NCBI GenBank assembly: GCA_900544725.1
Contig: UQWK01000003.1
Location: 1-64,000 of the forward strand
Reading direction: 5' to 3'
Length of the DNA: 64,000 nt
From: an uncultured Collinsella sp.
GTDB taxonomy: Bacteria > Actinomycetota > Coriobacteriia > Coriobacteriales > Coriobacteriaceae
Shown: one piece after another, positions 7,800 through 16,924 of the stretch
Position numbering within the stretch: position 1 is the stretch's first letter
How the letters are laid out: every line of letters begins with the position of its first letter
Program-made: the position numbers and the translations under genes
Notes under the pieces: generated by a model
The model's input: the letters and a program-made list of their open reading frames with translations, nothing else
Database searches by the model: none
Told to the model about the DNA's origin: nothing

Positions 7800-9113
7800 A
7801 TGGACGAACTTTTTCACGTCAGTGAGCGCAAGTCCACAATCGGGACCGAACTTCGCGCTGGACTGACAACATTCCTGGCGATGGCCTACATCATCGCCGT
7901 CAACCCCGCAGTGCTCTCGGGCGCTGGCATCGATGCGGGAGCGCTCGCCTGCGCCACCTGCCTGGGCGCCGGCATCATGACCATCTGCATGGGCATCTTC
8001 GCCAACCGCCCGCTCGCCTGCGCGTCGGGTCTGGGCATCAACGCCATGATCGCGGGCATCGCCACCACCATGTGCGGCGGCGACTGGCACGTGGCCATGA
8101 GCGTTATCTTCCTCGAGGGTATCGTCATCTTGCTGCTCGTCCTGTGCGGCCTGCGCGAGGCCATCATGGACGCCATCCCCGTGGTCCTGCGCCACGCCAT
8201 CTCGGTGGGTCTGGGCCTGTTTATCGCCATGATCGGCCTGTGCGACGCCGGCATCATCACCGCTGGCGCCGGTACGCTCGTCGGCCTGGGCGACATCGCC
8301 TCCCCCACCTTTATCGTCGGCATCATCTCCATCGTCGTGACGGTTGCCCTGGCTTCCCGCAACGTGCCGGGCTCGCTGCTCATCGGCATCATCGTCGCCG
8401 TTATCGCCGGAATCCCGCTGGGCGTCACCCATGCGCCCGAGGGCCTCATCGCACCGCTCGACTTCTCGACCTTCGGCGCCCCGTTTGCCAGCACTGCCGA
8501 CGGCAACCTTGCCATCGTGAAGGTCCTGACCGACCCGATGCTGCTCGTCGTTGCCTTCTCGCTGCTCATGAGCGACTTCTTCGACACCATGGGCACCGCG
8601 ATGGCCGTCGCCAAGCAGGGCGAGTTCTTGACCGAGGACGGCAATGTCGAGGACATCCGTCCCATCCTGGTCGTCGACTCCGTGGCCGCTGCTGCCGGTG
8701 GCTTTATGGGCGTCTCCTCCATCACTACCTTCGTCGAGTCCACCTCTGGCGCTGCCGACGGTGGTCGCACGGGCCTCACCTCCGTCACCACCGGCGTGCT
8801 GTTCATTCTCGCCGCGTTCTTCTCCCCCATCGTCACCATCGTTTCCAGTGCCGCCACCTGCGGTGCTCTGGTCTACGTCGGCTACCTCATGATGAGCGAG
8901 GCCTCCGAGATCGACTGGTCCGACGTGTCGCAGGGCTTCCCGGCGTTCATGATTGTCGCCGGCGTGCCCTTCACCTACTCCATCTCCTCCGGCATTGGCC
9001 TGGGCTTTATCGCCTACGTGATCGTCGCGCTCTTTAAGGGCGAGGCCTCCAAGATCAAGCCGCTCATGTGGATCGCAGCCCTTGCCTTCCTCGTCTACTT
9101 CTTCGTAGCGTAG
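7800..9113 (+). CDS. AzgA-like NCS2 purine permease
   Basis: 437 aa, about 13 hydrophobic segments. Family features: the opening TELRAGLTTFLAMAYIIAVNP, the GLGINAMIAG loop and SDFFDTMGTAMAVAKQG. Close relatives import guanine, hypoxanthine or adenine with protons. The ATG at 7800 has AAGGAAAGGG upstream. The 190-nt leader shows no purine riboswitch core. The last 48 bp of this gene are copied about 2 kb downstream (11130), marking a later tandem duplication. Confidence 0.9.
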   Translation: MDELFHVSERKSTIGTELRAGLTTFLAMAYIIAVNPAVLSGAGIDAGALACATCLGAGIMTICMGIFANRPLACASGLGINAMIAGIATTMCGGDWHVAMSVIFLEGIVILLLVLCGLREAIMDAIPVVLRHAISVGLGLFIAMIGLCDAGIITAGAGTLVGLGDIASPTFIVGIISIVVTVALASRNVPGSLLIGIIVAVIAGIPLGVTHAPEGLIAPLDFSTFGAPFASTADGNLAIVKVLTDPMLLVVAFSLLMSDFFDTMGTAMAVAKQGEFLTEDGNVEDIRPILVVDSVAAAAGGFMGVSSITTFVESTSGAADGGRTGLTSVTTGVLFILAAFFSPIVTIVSSAATCGALVYVGYLMMSEASEIDWSDVSQGFPAFMIVAGVPFTYSISSGIGLGFIAYVIVALFKGEASKIKPLMWIAALAFLVYFFVA

Positions 9114-9139
9114 GCGCAAGATTCGCAATACCAAACAGC

Positions 9140-9181
9140 AAAGCGCGGAGTCGCATCGAGCGGCTCCGCGCTTTGCTTTTA
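9140..9181. terminator. Terminator after the purine permease
   Basis: Stem AAAGCGCGGAGTCGC with GCGGCTCCGCGCTTT (one mismatch), loop ATCGA, then GCTTTT. A diverged copy occurs at 11202 because this region was duplicated. Confidence 0.8.
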
Positions 9182-9320
9182 AAGCCAGGCACCACACGGA
9201 CGCGCGATGTATTGCTTCGCAAGTTTTGGACGTTTTGCTCTCCAAACGGCACTACCGACGGCTACATCCTGCAGATATGCTGGATATAACCGCATAGGCC
9301 CTATGAGGATGGGAGTAACC

Positions 9321-11108
9321 ATGGCCGCCTTGTTCACGACCCCCAAGCGCAATGACAAAACCTCTGGAGCCCATTTTGTCGAGCCCGACGTGCACCGTCG
9401 CACGCTGCTCGCGCACGGCAGCTGGCGCCGCGTGACGCGCCGCATCGTCTGCGGCCTGGCCTGCGCGCTCACGGTAAGTTCGCTGCTCATGCCGAGCGTC
9501 TCGCTCGCGGCGGAGTGGGTGGACGTTGGCGGCGTCCGCCACGAAGCGGCCGCGGGGCCCACGGGAGACGCCGCCGGCACCTGGAGCTGGGACGGCGCCG
9601 ACGATATGAAGCTCAACGGCTATGACGGCGGTGCGATCCAGGCTGCGGGCAAGCTCAACATTGCCTACGAGGGCAAGAACACCGTGAAAACCGAGCCCGA
9701 TTACACCGGAGCCGCCATCAAGGCGCAGGATGGCACTAGCCAGAAAGCAGAGTTGAACATAACGAGCTCGAATAGCACGGATGAGCTCAATGTGACAGCT
9801 GAGGCCGATGCAATTAAATCCACAGGCGACCTCTCCATTTCTGGCCCAGGCACTGTGAACACCACAAGCACTACTTCCGACGGAATTGAGGCAAAGGGCG
9901 ATCTCTCTATCACGGGCTCGGGCACCGTGAATGCAACGGGCGGTACCGAAGGCATCCAATCCAAGGGCAAGACCACCATCGATTCCTCTGGCACAGTGAT
10001 CGCTAAAGGAAGCGAAGGTTACGGCATCGCCGCGGGCAGTGACCTGATCATCAAAGGCGGTGGCAAGGTAGAAGCAAGCTCGATAGAAGAAGCGGCGATT
10101 TGGGCTGACGGCAACATCGACATCTCGGGCGGCAGCCAGGTCGAGGCAAGCTCCCAGGGAGATCTTGCCGTCGACGCTGAGGGTAGTCTCGCGGTCACGA
10201 ACGCCTCCCTTGACGCAAGCGGTGTTGAATATGGTGTCTATGCCTACAAGGGCGTTACGCTCGATCACGCGACCGTGACGGTCCGCACAAGCGCGAGCGG
10301 CGGCCAGGCCATCGCCCTCATCACTGACGGGGACGACATCGTCATCAAGAATGGTTCCATCGTGGACGCGTTCGCAGAAGGCAAATTCTCGGTTGCAATC
10401 TCTACCAGAAACCACCAGCCAAACGTCGCTGGCGGCCACATCTACATCAGCGACTCCGTTGTTAAGGCTATAGCCCGCTATGTCGAGACCGGTGGCGATG
10501 GCCCCGATCACTACAGCAACGACCAAAGCGGCGAGGTCATCCCTGAGCCTAGGGGTCTGAACATCGGTATCTTCGCCCAGACCTACGAGGGCATCACGCC
10601 CGCGAGTATCTCGATCGTCCGCAGCAAGCTCACGGCCGAGGGAGACACGGCGGCAATCTTCGCTCTTGCCATAAGCGAGGATGGCAAGGCGATCGGCACC
10701 ATCGAGATCGAAGGCGCTCCCATCCAGACGCCCGCAGGCGGCAAGATCATTAACTATCGCTACGAAGAAGAGTACGGCCCCAGCATCTCCTACGAGGCAG
10801 GTCAAACCATCGGCACGGGCGACGCCACGATCGACTCCCCCTATGACGCCGCTGTCGCCAAGCGCACGGTCACCGTGCCTCCCGAGGAGATCAAACCCGA
10901 GGAGAAGCCAGGCGAGACCAAGCCCGAGGGTTCCAAGTCCGAGGGCACGAAGACAACCAAGACCGTTGCAGTTGCAGCCACGGGAGCCAAGACCACCGGC
11001 AAGCTCGCGGCAACCGGCGACGCCTCGAGCGCAGCCATCATAGCGACCGCCCTTGTAGGAACGGCCGCTATCGTCACAGGCGCCCTGGCGAGTCGCAAAC
11101 GCTCGTAA
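9321..11108 (+). CDS. Beta-helix surface protein with LAXTG sorting signal (paralog 1)
   Basis: 595 aa. An unusually long basic N-terminus (to RRVTRRI, residues 36-42) precedes a hydrophobic signal segment ending PSVSLAA (58-64). The body is made of ~20-24-residue repeats of the form GDLxIxGxGTVNATxxxxGI, expected to fold as a right-handed beta-helix like the carbohydrate-binding Cthe_2159-type domain. The C-terminus has a Pro/Glu/Lys linker, LAATGD (562-567), a hydrophobic span and RKRS. LAXTG is the preferred motif of class E sortases in actinobacteria. The ATG at 9321 has GGGAG 5 nt upstream. The ligand is unknown. Confidence 0.8.
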   Translation: MAALFTTPKRNDKTSGAHFVEPDVHRRTLLAHGSWRRVTRRIVCGLACALTVSSLLMPSVSLAAEWVDVGGVRHEAAAGPTGDAAGTWSWDGADDMKLNGYDGGAIQAAGKLNIAYEGKNTVKTEPDYTGAAIKAQDGTSQKAELNITSSNSTDELNVTAEADAIKSTGDLSISGPGTVNTTSTTSDGIEAKGDLSITGSGTVNATGGTEGIQSKGKTTIDSSGTVIAKGSEGYGIAAGSDLIIKGGGKVEASSIEEAAIWADGNIDISGGSQVEASSQGDLAVDAEGSLAVTNASLDASGVEYGVYAYKGVTLDHATVTVRTSASGGQAIALITDGDDIVIKNGSIVDAFAEGKFSVAISTRNHQPNVAGGHIYISDSVVKAIARYVETGGDGPDHYSNDQSGEVIPEPRGLNIGIFAQTYEGITPASISIVRSKLTAEGDTAAIFALAISEDGKAIGTIEIEGAPIQTPAGGKIINYRYEEEYGPSISYEAGQTIGTGDATIDSPYDAAVAKRTVTVPPEEIKPEEKPGETKPEGSKSEGTKTTKTVAVAATGAKTTGKLAATGDASSAAIIATALVGTAAIVTGALASRKRS

Positions 11109-11129
11109 ACACTTTTTCGCACAGGACGG

Positions 11130-11182
11130 GTGGATCGCGGCCCTTGCCTTCCTCGTCTACTTCTTCGTAGCGTAAGGGCAAG
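11130..11182 (+). pseudogene. Duplicated 3' tail of the purine permease gene
   Basis: This 53-nt stretch matches 9067-9119 (end of the permease and just beyond) with only about three differences. It encodes the same final residues (WIAALAFLVYFFVA) but has no start or body. It marks the junction of the tandem duplication that produced the second surface-protein gene. Confidence 0.85.
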
Positions 11183-11201
11183 GCTGCAAAAGCTGAACAA
11201 T

Positions 11202-11240
11202 AAAGCGCGGAGTCGCCATGCGGCCCCGCGCTTTTCTTTT
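11202..11240. terminator. Duplicated terminator
   Basis: Diverged copy of the hairpin at 9140: AAAGCGCGG pairs with CCGCGCTTT and is followed by TCTTTT. It now ends transcription of surface-protein gene 1. Confidence 0.7.
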
Positions 11241-11379
11241 AGCGTCGGTCCCTGCGCCGGCGTGCGGCCTATTTCTCCCCCATTTTGGCCATTTTGCCCT
11301 CCAAACGGCACTACCGCCGGCAACATCCAGCAGATACGCTGAACCTAGCCGTATAGGCCCTATGAGAACGGGAGCAACC

Positions 11380-13149
11380 ATGGCAGCCTTGTTCACGACC
11401 CCCAAACGCAATGACACTACCGCCGGAACCCATGTTGCCGAACCCGACGTTCGCCGTCGCATAGGACTCGCGCACGGCAGCTGGCGCCGCGTGACGCGCC
11501 GCATCGTCGCGGGCGCCGTGTGCGCGCTCACGGTGAGCTCGCTGCTCATGCCGAGCGTCTCGATCGCAGCGGAATGGGTCAAGGTCGGCGGCAACAAGTA
11601 CAACACCGCGGCGAGCGACGAGGCCGGTACCTGGTCGTGGGACGGCGCCGACGACTTGAAGCTCAACAACTATAACGGCGGCGAGATCCAGGCCGCAGGC
11701 AAGCTCAACGTGAATTACTCGGGAACCAACATCGTCACTGCCGAATGGATCGAAAGCATCAACGTTTCTCATGGCACTAACGAGAATGCCGAGCTCAATA
11801 TCCAAGGCGACGCGGGCAGCACGCTCAGCGTGACATCTACTGAGGACGCTATCCTCTCCACGGGTAATATCAACATCGACGGAGCCGGATCCGTCAACGC
11901 CACGAGCACTGGGTTTGATGCCATCAATGCCGGGGGTGATCTCGCTATCAAAGGTTCGGGCAACGTCAACGCCACGGGTGCATCGGATGGCATCAGGGCA
12001 AACGGCAATATCACGATTGACGACAGCGGAGCCGTCACCGCCAGGGCTACCGAGGACAAGGGTATTGGAACCGACAAGAACCTCACCATCAAGGGTGGCG
12101 GGACGGTCGAGGCAAGCTCAGCTGATGGTGAGGCCCTTTGGAGCGGCGGCAATATCAACATCTCGGACGGCAGCCAGGTCAAGGCAAGCTCCGAGAAAGA
12201 CGCTGCCGTCGAGGCCAAGGGCAGCCTCGCAGCCACAAACGCCTCCCTCAACGTAAACGGTGTTGAATATGGCGTCTATGCCCACAAGGGCATCACCCTC
12301 GATCATGCAAACGTGACGGTCCGTGCAGGTAAAGGCAGATACGGTGGCGCCATCGCCCTCTTCACCTACCAGGACGACATCGTCGTCAAGAACGGCTCCA
12401 CCGTGGACGCGTTTGCGGAAGGCGAGGTTTCGGCTGCATTCTCCACCAGAAACGATCGACCCAACGAGGAGGGTGGCCACATCTACATCAGCGACTCCGT
12501 TGTCAAGGCCATAGCCCGCTATGTCGAGAACGGCGACGGCCCCATCCCCTACAGCGAAAACCAAGATGGTGAGACGAGCCCCGAGCCCCAAGGCGAGAAC
12601 ATCGGCATCATCGCCCAGACCAGCGAGGGCGTCACACCCGCAGTCATCTCGATCATCCGCAGCAAGGTAACGGCCGAAGGAGATACAGCGGCAATCTTTG
12701 CCCGTGCCATGAGCGCTGACGGCAAGACAATCGGCACCATCAAGATTGAGAACGCCGCCATCCAGACGCCCGAAGGCGGCAAGGTCATTGACTATCGCAA
12801 GCTCCGTAACGGCATCTACGAGGCAGGCCAAGCCATCGGCACGGGCGACGCTGTGATCGACTCCCCCTATAACGAAGCTGTCGCCAAGAGCATGGTCATC
12901 GCACCTCCCGAGGTAGCCAAGCCGGAAGACCCCAGGCCCGACGAGACCAAGCCCGCGGAGTCCAAGCAGGACCCCAAGCCCGAGGGCGCAAAGACGACCA
13001 AGACCGTTGCGGTTGCAACCACGAAGGCCAAGGCCACCGGCGTGCTCGCGGCAACCGGCGACACCTCGGGTGCGGCCATCGTGGCAACCGTCCTTGCGGG
13101 AACAGCCGCTATCGCCGCAGGCACCATGGCGAGCCGCAAACGCTCGTAG
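11380..13149 (+). CDS. Beta-helix surface protein with LAXTG sorting signal (paralog 2)
   Basis: 589 aa, colinear with paralog 1 from the first residue to the last: same long N-terminus, signal region (PSVSIAA), beta-helix repeats (SIRANGNITIDDSGAVTARA-like units), late segment HIYISDSVVKAIARYVE, and LAATGD (556-561) with a hydrophobic tail ending RKRS. The ATG at 11380 has GGGAG upstream, and the 90 bp before it also match paralog 1. Predicted exported and sortase-anchored. Divergence is concentrated in the repeat region, as expected for surface ligand-binding proteins. Confidence 0.8.
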   Translation: MAALFTTPKRNDTTAGTHVAEPDVRRRIGLAHGSWRRVTRRIVAGAVCALTVSSLLMPSVSIAAEWVKVGGNKYNTAASDEAGTWSWDGADDLKLNNYNGGEIQAAGKLNVNYSGTNIVTAEWIESINVSHGTNENAELNIQGDAGSTLSVTSTEDAILSTGNINIDGAGSVNATSTGFDAINAGGDLAIKGSGNVNATGASDGIRANGNITIDDSGAVTARATEDKGIGTDKNLTIKGGGTVEASSADGEALWSGGNINISDGSQVKASSEKDAAVEAKGSLAATNASLNVNGVEYGVYAHKGITLDHANVTVRAGKGRYGGAIALFTYQDDIVVKNGSTVDAFAEGEVSAAFSTRNDRPNEEGGHIYISDSVVKAIARYVENGDGPIPYSENQDGETSPEPQGENIGIIAQTSEGVTPAVISIIRSKVTAEGDTAAIFARAMSADGKTIGTIKIENAAIQTPEGGKVIDYRKLRNGIYEAGQAIGTGDAVIDSPYNEAVAKSMVIAPPEVAKPEDPRPDETKPAESKQDPKPEGAKTTKTVAVATTKAKATGVLAATGDTSGAAIVATVLAGTAAIAAGTMASRKRS

Positions 13150-13207
13150 ACGCCTCTGCGCACATGGCAGCTCCCGCGAAGGCCCCGAGTCCCAGCACCG
13201 TTTAACA

Positions 13208-13245
13208 ACGCCACCGCCGAGCTCCCCTCCGGCGGTGGCGTTTTC
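13208..13245 (+). terminator. Intrinsic terminator after surface protein 2
   Basis: Eleven-bp perfect stem ACGCCACCGCC / GGCGGTGGCGT with a 12-nt loop, followed by TTTCC. Confidence 0.8.
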
Positions 13246-13356
13246 CATATGCGTCCGCAGGGTATGCACGAGATTGTCTTTTGTCTAGCCCAACCTGCAT
13301 GAGCCGGCGTGCGACAATGGGGGCCGTCGATATCACAACGCCGAGAGAAGCCCGTC

Positions 13357-14022
13357 ATGGAAGCGCATCAAAAGCAGATAACCGTTCATGCACAGCATGC
13401 CGAAAGCGCACCAGTCATCTATCTTCCCGTGGTCATGGGCGACGGCGCGGAGGTTTATGAACGCTGCCGAGAGCTCAACTGCCCGCCCTTCACGCTTGTC
13501 GGCATTGGCAGCCTCAACTGGAATCGCGAGCTGAGCCCCTGGGGATGCGACGGAACCGTGCGCGATGCCGAGCCCTTTGGCGGTCAGGCTTCCGGATTTC
13601 TCGATGAGCTGTTGAACTGGATAATCCCAGAGGCCGAGTCGTCGCTTCCTCAGCCGCCCACCTGGCGCGGCATTGCCGGCTACTCGCTCGCGGGCCTCTT
13701 CGCGCTCTGGTCCCTCTGGCAAACCGACGCCTTTAGCCGCGCCGCAAGCGCATCGGGGTCGTTGTGGTTTCCCGACTTTGTCGATCGCGCCAGCACGGCC
13801 CCTTTTGCCGGCAACCCGCAGGCCGTCTATCTGTCACTCGGCAAAAAGGAGACCAAGACACCCAACCGCATGATGCGGCATGTACTCGACGACACACGCG
13901 CGATGGAAGCGTTGCTCGTCGCGCGCGGCATTCCAACAACGCTGGAGCTCAACCCCGGCAATCACTTTGCCCAAACCGATCTGCGCATGGCACGTGGCAT
14001 CCACTGGATATTGACGCATTAA
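13357..14022 (+). CDS. Alpha/beta-hydrolase-fold esterase
   Basis: 221 aa. The nucleophile elbow is GYSLAG (S110), and a late histidine occurs in PGNHFAQ; the overall order resembles small Fes/IroE-like esterases. The family hydrolyses esters such as those in siderophores, but the substrate is not determinable here. No signal peptide, so cytoplasmic. I start at the ATG at 13357, with GAGAGAAG upstream; the open frame runs 48 nt further but lacks an SD. Flanked on both sides by terminators, so monocistronic. Confidence 0.7.
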   Translation: MEAHQKQITVHAQHAESAPVIYLPVVMGDGAEVYERCRELNCPPFTLVGIGSLNWNRELSPWGCDGTVRDAEPFGGQASGFLDELLNWIIPEAESSLPQPPTWRGIAGYSLAGLFALWSLWQTDAFSRAASASGSLWFPDFVDRASTAPFAGNPQAVYLSLGKKETKTPNRMMRHVLDDTRAMEALLVARGIPTTLELNPGNHFAQTDLRMARGIHWILTH

Positions 14023-14059
14023 AAATGACGCCCGCGCGTACGCATGGGCGCCATTTTTT
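14021..14059. terminator. Bidirectional terminator, esterase / uracil permease
   Basis: Stem from AAAAATG-A-CGCCC to GGGCG-C-CATTTTT with one mismatch, A run on one side and T run on the other, between convergent genes. The stem begins at the esterase stop codon. Confidence 0.85.
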
Positions 14060-14079
14060 GATTCAGCTGGACGCAGTTG

Positions 14080-15414
14080 TTACTCAGCAGCCTCCTCAAG
14101 CTCGGAGACATCAAACTCAAAGTCGTTACCCGGTAGGATGGCATTGAGCACAATGCCCACCAGCGAACCCACGGCAAGACCCGAAAGCGAAATGGTCACG
14201 CCGCCCAGCTCCAACACGATAGCACCGGCAGTGCTGTAAGCAATGCCGAGTGAAAGCACCAGCACCAGAGCGGCCACCAGCACGTTGCGGTTGTTCTGGA
14301 AATCGACCTGGTTCTCGATGAGGTTACGCACACCTACCGCACTGATCATGCCATAGAGCACGAGTGACACGCCGCCGATCACACACGCCGGCATGGCCGC
14401 AATGACAGCCGCGAACTTGGGGCAGAACGAGAGCACAATGGCGCAACACGCGGCAATGCGAATCACGCGCGGGTCAAACACACGCGTCAGGGCAAGCACA
14501 CCGGTGTTCTCGCCATAGGTGGTGTTAGCCGGAGCGCCAAAGAGCGATGCGAGAATGGTCGCCAGGCCATCGCCAAGCAGGGTGCGATGCAGGCCGGGAT
14601 CGGCAATGTAGTTGCGCTCGCAAGTCGAGCCGATAGCGGAAATATCACCAATATGCTCGATCATAGTCGCAAAGGCCAGCGGCATGATGGTGATGATGGC
14701 AGTCGTGGCAAGGCCGCTATCGAACTGAGGCCCAAAGAGCGCAAACACGGTGTTGTCCCACACGATGGGCAAGCCAACCCAGGGAGCGGCTGCGACGCCA
14801 GAGAAGTCGACCTCGCCCAGCGCAGCCGCAACGGCATAGCTCACCACAACGCCCAGCAGAATCGGCACGATCTTGACCATGCCGCGGCCCCAGATGTTGC
14901 AGATGACGATCACAGCCACAGCGACAACGGCAACAAGCCAATTGGTCTGGCAGTTAGCGATGGCAGAGCTTGCCAAGATTAGGCCGATCGAAATGACGAT
15001 GGGGCCGGTCACCACCGGCGGAAAGAAGCGCATGACGCGCTTGGCGCCAAACGCGCGGAACAGGGCCGCCAGCACCGGATAGAGCAGGCCGGCGCAGGCT
15101 ACACCCAGGCAGGCGTAGGGCAAAAGCTCGACCTCGCCGTTGGGCGCGATTGCGGCATAACCGGCAATAAAGGCAAACGACGAGCCCAAGAAGGCCGGTA
15201 CCTTGCCGCGCGACAGGAAGTGGAACAGCAGCGTGCCCAAGCCGGCAAACAAAAGCGTTGCCGACACCGAAAGACCGGTGAGCACGGGCACCAACACCGT
15301 GGCGCCAAACATCGCGAATAGATGCTGCAGACCGAGTAGGAACATGCGCGGGCGGCCGAGCGATGACGCATCGTAGATGGCATCGGCGACGGCGGGCGTC
15401 GAAGACTGGGACAT
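14080..15414 (-). CDS. uraA: Uracil permease (NCS2 family)
   Basis: 444 aa with about 13-14 membrane segments. The start region GLQHLFAMFGATVLVPVLTG is the UraA/PyrP signature; a later family motif reads APANTTYGENTGVLALTRV. It imports uracil by H+ symport. ATG at 15414 with AAAGGA 6 nt upstream; the longer open frame has no ribosome site. It is a different NCS2 branch from the AzgA-type protein at 7800. Neighbours give no pyrimidine context. Confidence 0.9.
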   Translation of the reverse strand: MSQSSTPAVADAIYDASSLGRPRMFLLGLQHLFAMFGATVLVPVLTGLSVSATLLFAGLGTLLFHFLSRGKVPAFLGSSFAFIAGYAAIAPNGEVELLPYACLGVACAGLLYPVLAALFRAFGAKRVMRFFPPVVTGPIVISIGLILASSAIANCQTNWLVAVVAVAVIVICNIWGRGMVKIVPILLGVVVSYAVAAALGEVDFSGVAAAPWVGLPIVWDNTVFALFGPQFDSGLATTAIITIMPLAFATMIEHIGDISAIGSTCERNYIADPGLHRTLLGDGLATILASLFGAPANTTYGENTGVLALTRVFDPRVIRIAACCAIVLSFCPKFAAVIAAMPACVIGGVSLVLYGMISAVGVRNLIENQVDFQNNRNVLVAALVLVLSLGIAYSTAGAIVLELGGVTISLSGLAVGSLVGIVLNAILPGNDFEFDVSELEEAAE

Positions 15415-15536
15415 GGATGTCCTTTCGAATGGAAGGGCGATCGGGCATGTTGGATAACCTGCCCGAACGATACGATCCGAACCATTGTACGCGATACGCA
15501 GTGCCTCGCACGCGCCGCCACCTGCAAACGCTAGCG

Positions 15537-16670
15537 CTATTTCCAAACGCGTTCGGCGATGCGCCTGACCAGCGCGATCTTCGCCCACTGCTCGTCCTCG
15601 GTCAGCTTGTTGCCAATCTCGCAGCTGGCAAAGCCACACTGCGGAGACAGATACAGGTTCTCGAGCGGAACATACTTTGCAGCCTCGTGAATACGCTCAA
15701 CGATGGCATCCTCATCCTCAAGCTCAGCGGCCTTGGTGGTCACTAGACCCAACACGACCTTCCTGCCGGGGGCAACATACTTCAGCGGCTCAAAGCCACC
15801 GGCGCGCGGTGTATCGAACTCAAGGTAGAACGCATCGACGTTCTCGTGTGCGAACAGATACGGCGCGATGGGGTCATAGCCGCCCTCGAAGGCATAGGTG
15901 GAGTGGTAATTACCACGGCACACATGCGTGTTGATGACCAGGTCGTCGGGCTTGCCCTCGATGGCGGCGTTGTTGAGCGCCACGCCCAGCTCGGACACCT
16001 TTTGCAGGTCGACCGGGCTCATACCAGTCTTTGCCGCAAAGTCGGTATCGCAATAGATGCCCCAGGTGCAGTCATCAAATTGAATGTTGCAGCAGCCTGC
16101 GGCATACAGGTCGGCAATCACGGTACGGTATGCCGCCGCGATGGCGTCGGCGAGCTCTTCGTCGGTCTTATAGACAGCGCGCAGGCTCTCCTGCTGGCCA
16201 TCGCAGCGGTCGAGCGTGACTTCGGAGAACGTCTGGATCGGCGCCGGAATGGTTTGCCGCGCGACCTGGCCCTCCCCCTCGAGCGCCTTGACAAATTTAA
16301 AGTGCTCGACGAACGGATGGTTCTCGCCGCTAATGGGGCCGGTCACCACGGCGGTATCGGCCGTGGTCTCCTCGTCGTGGAACATATAGCCCGTACGCGA
16401 GGTACGGCGTTCAATGCCGTTGAGCCCCCACATAAAGTCGAGGTGCCAGTAACTGCGGCGGAACTCGCCATCGGTGATGACCTGCAGGCCAGCGGACTTT
16501 TGCTTGTCCACCAGGTCGCGAATGGCCTCATCCTCGACGGCCTTAAGGCCGGCGGCGTCGAGTGTGCCCGCAGCATAGGCGGCACGGGCGTCCTTTACGG
16601 CCTGCGGTCGAAGAAAACTGCCGACGATATCGGCGCGAAACGGCGCGTTCGGTTGAATCGAAGTACTCAT
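15537..16670 (-). CDS. MetE C-terminal-like (YxjG-type) methyltransferase
   Basis: 377 aa, equal to the catalytic C-terminal half of cobalamin-independent methionine synthase without the N-terminal half. Zinc-ligand regions seen: THVCRGN (His and Cys) and SPQCGFAS (Cys). DGEFRRSYWHLDFMWGL resembles the YxjG/YxjH group, which transfers methyl groups to homocysteine from a donor that is probably not polyglutamyl-folate. ATG at 16670 behind GGGAG. No SAM or methionine riboswitch is visible upstream; an inverted repeat at 16759 could bind a LysR regulator instead. Confidence 0.85.
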   Translation of the reverse strand: MSTSIQPNAPFRADIVGSFLRPQAVKDARAAYAAGTLDAAGLKAVEDEAIRDLVDKQKSAGLQVITDGEFRRSYWHLDFMWGLNGIERRTSRTGYMFHDEETTADTAVVTGPISGENHPFVEHFKFVKALEGEGQVARQTIPAPIQTFSEVTLDRCDGQQESLRAVYKTDEELADAIAAAYRTVIADLYAAGCCNIQFDDCTWGIYCDTDFAAKTGMSPVDLQKVSELGVALNNAAIEGKPDDLVINTHVCRGNYHSTYAFEGGYDPIAPYLFAHENVDAFYLEFDTPRAGGFEPLKYVAPGRKVVLGLVTTKAAELEDEDAIVERIHEAAKYVPLENLYLSPQCGFASCEIGNKLTEDEQWAKIALVRRIAERVWK

Positions 16671-16758
16671 AGATATCTCCCTTTGCATTGATTGCTTTAC
16701 TGGGACAGAGTATGAACGCTCATATGGCTATCGTAAAATATACGTTTGTATTGGTTTG

Positions 16759-16777
16759 ATATAGGAAACTTCTATAT
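16759..16777 (-). promoter_or_regulatory. Candidate LysR box upstream of the methyltransferase
   Basis: ATATAG-GAAACTT-CTATAT is a perfect 6-bp inverted repeat containing a T-N11-A core, 89 nt upstream of the MetE-like start. A LysR gene lies 3 kb away (19827), but a link is speculative. Confidence 0.4.
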
Positions 16778-16838
16778 GCACACCAACGGGCCGCCAAGCC
16801 AAACTATCCCATATCCGCCAGTGCAAATAGCCATTTTC

Positions 16839-16853
16839 GTGCCCATATGGCAC
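16839..16853. promoter_or_regulatory. Small palindrome before surface protein 3
   Basis: GTGCC-CATAT-GGCAC lies 71 nt upstream of the surface-protein start, in a divergent promoter gap. Operator-like; the binding protein is unknown. Confidence 0.35.
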
Positions 16854-16924
16854 TAGCAGCTTTGCCCTATCGCCCATACGCTTAGTGGTGACCGCACAAG
16901 GCCACGCGAGAGATAGGAGCGACC

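Noticed and set aside
7767..9245. Long minus-strand open frame (492 codons) opposite the purine permease
   Set aside because: Repetitive Asp/Gly/His composition typical of the complement of GC-rich coding DNA; no ribosome site or family resemblance.
16671..16924. SAM riboswitch before the MetE-like gene
   Set aside because: No S-box core or terminator; only small inverted repeats.
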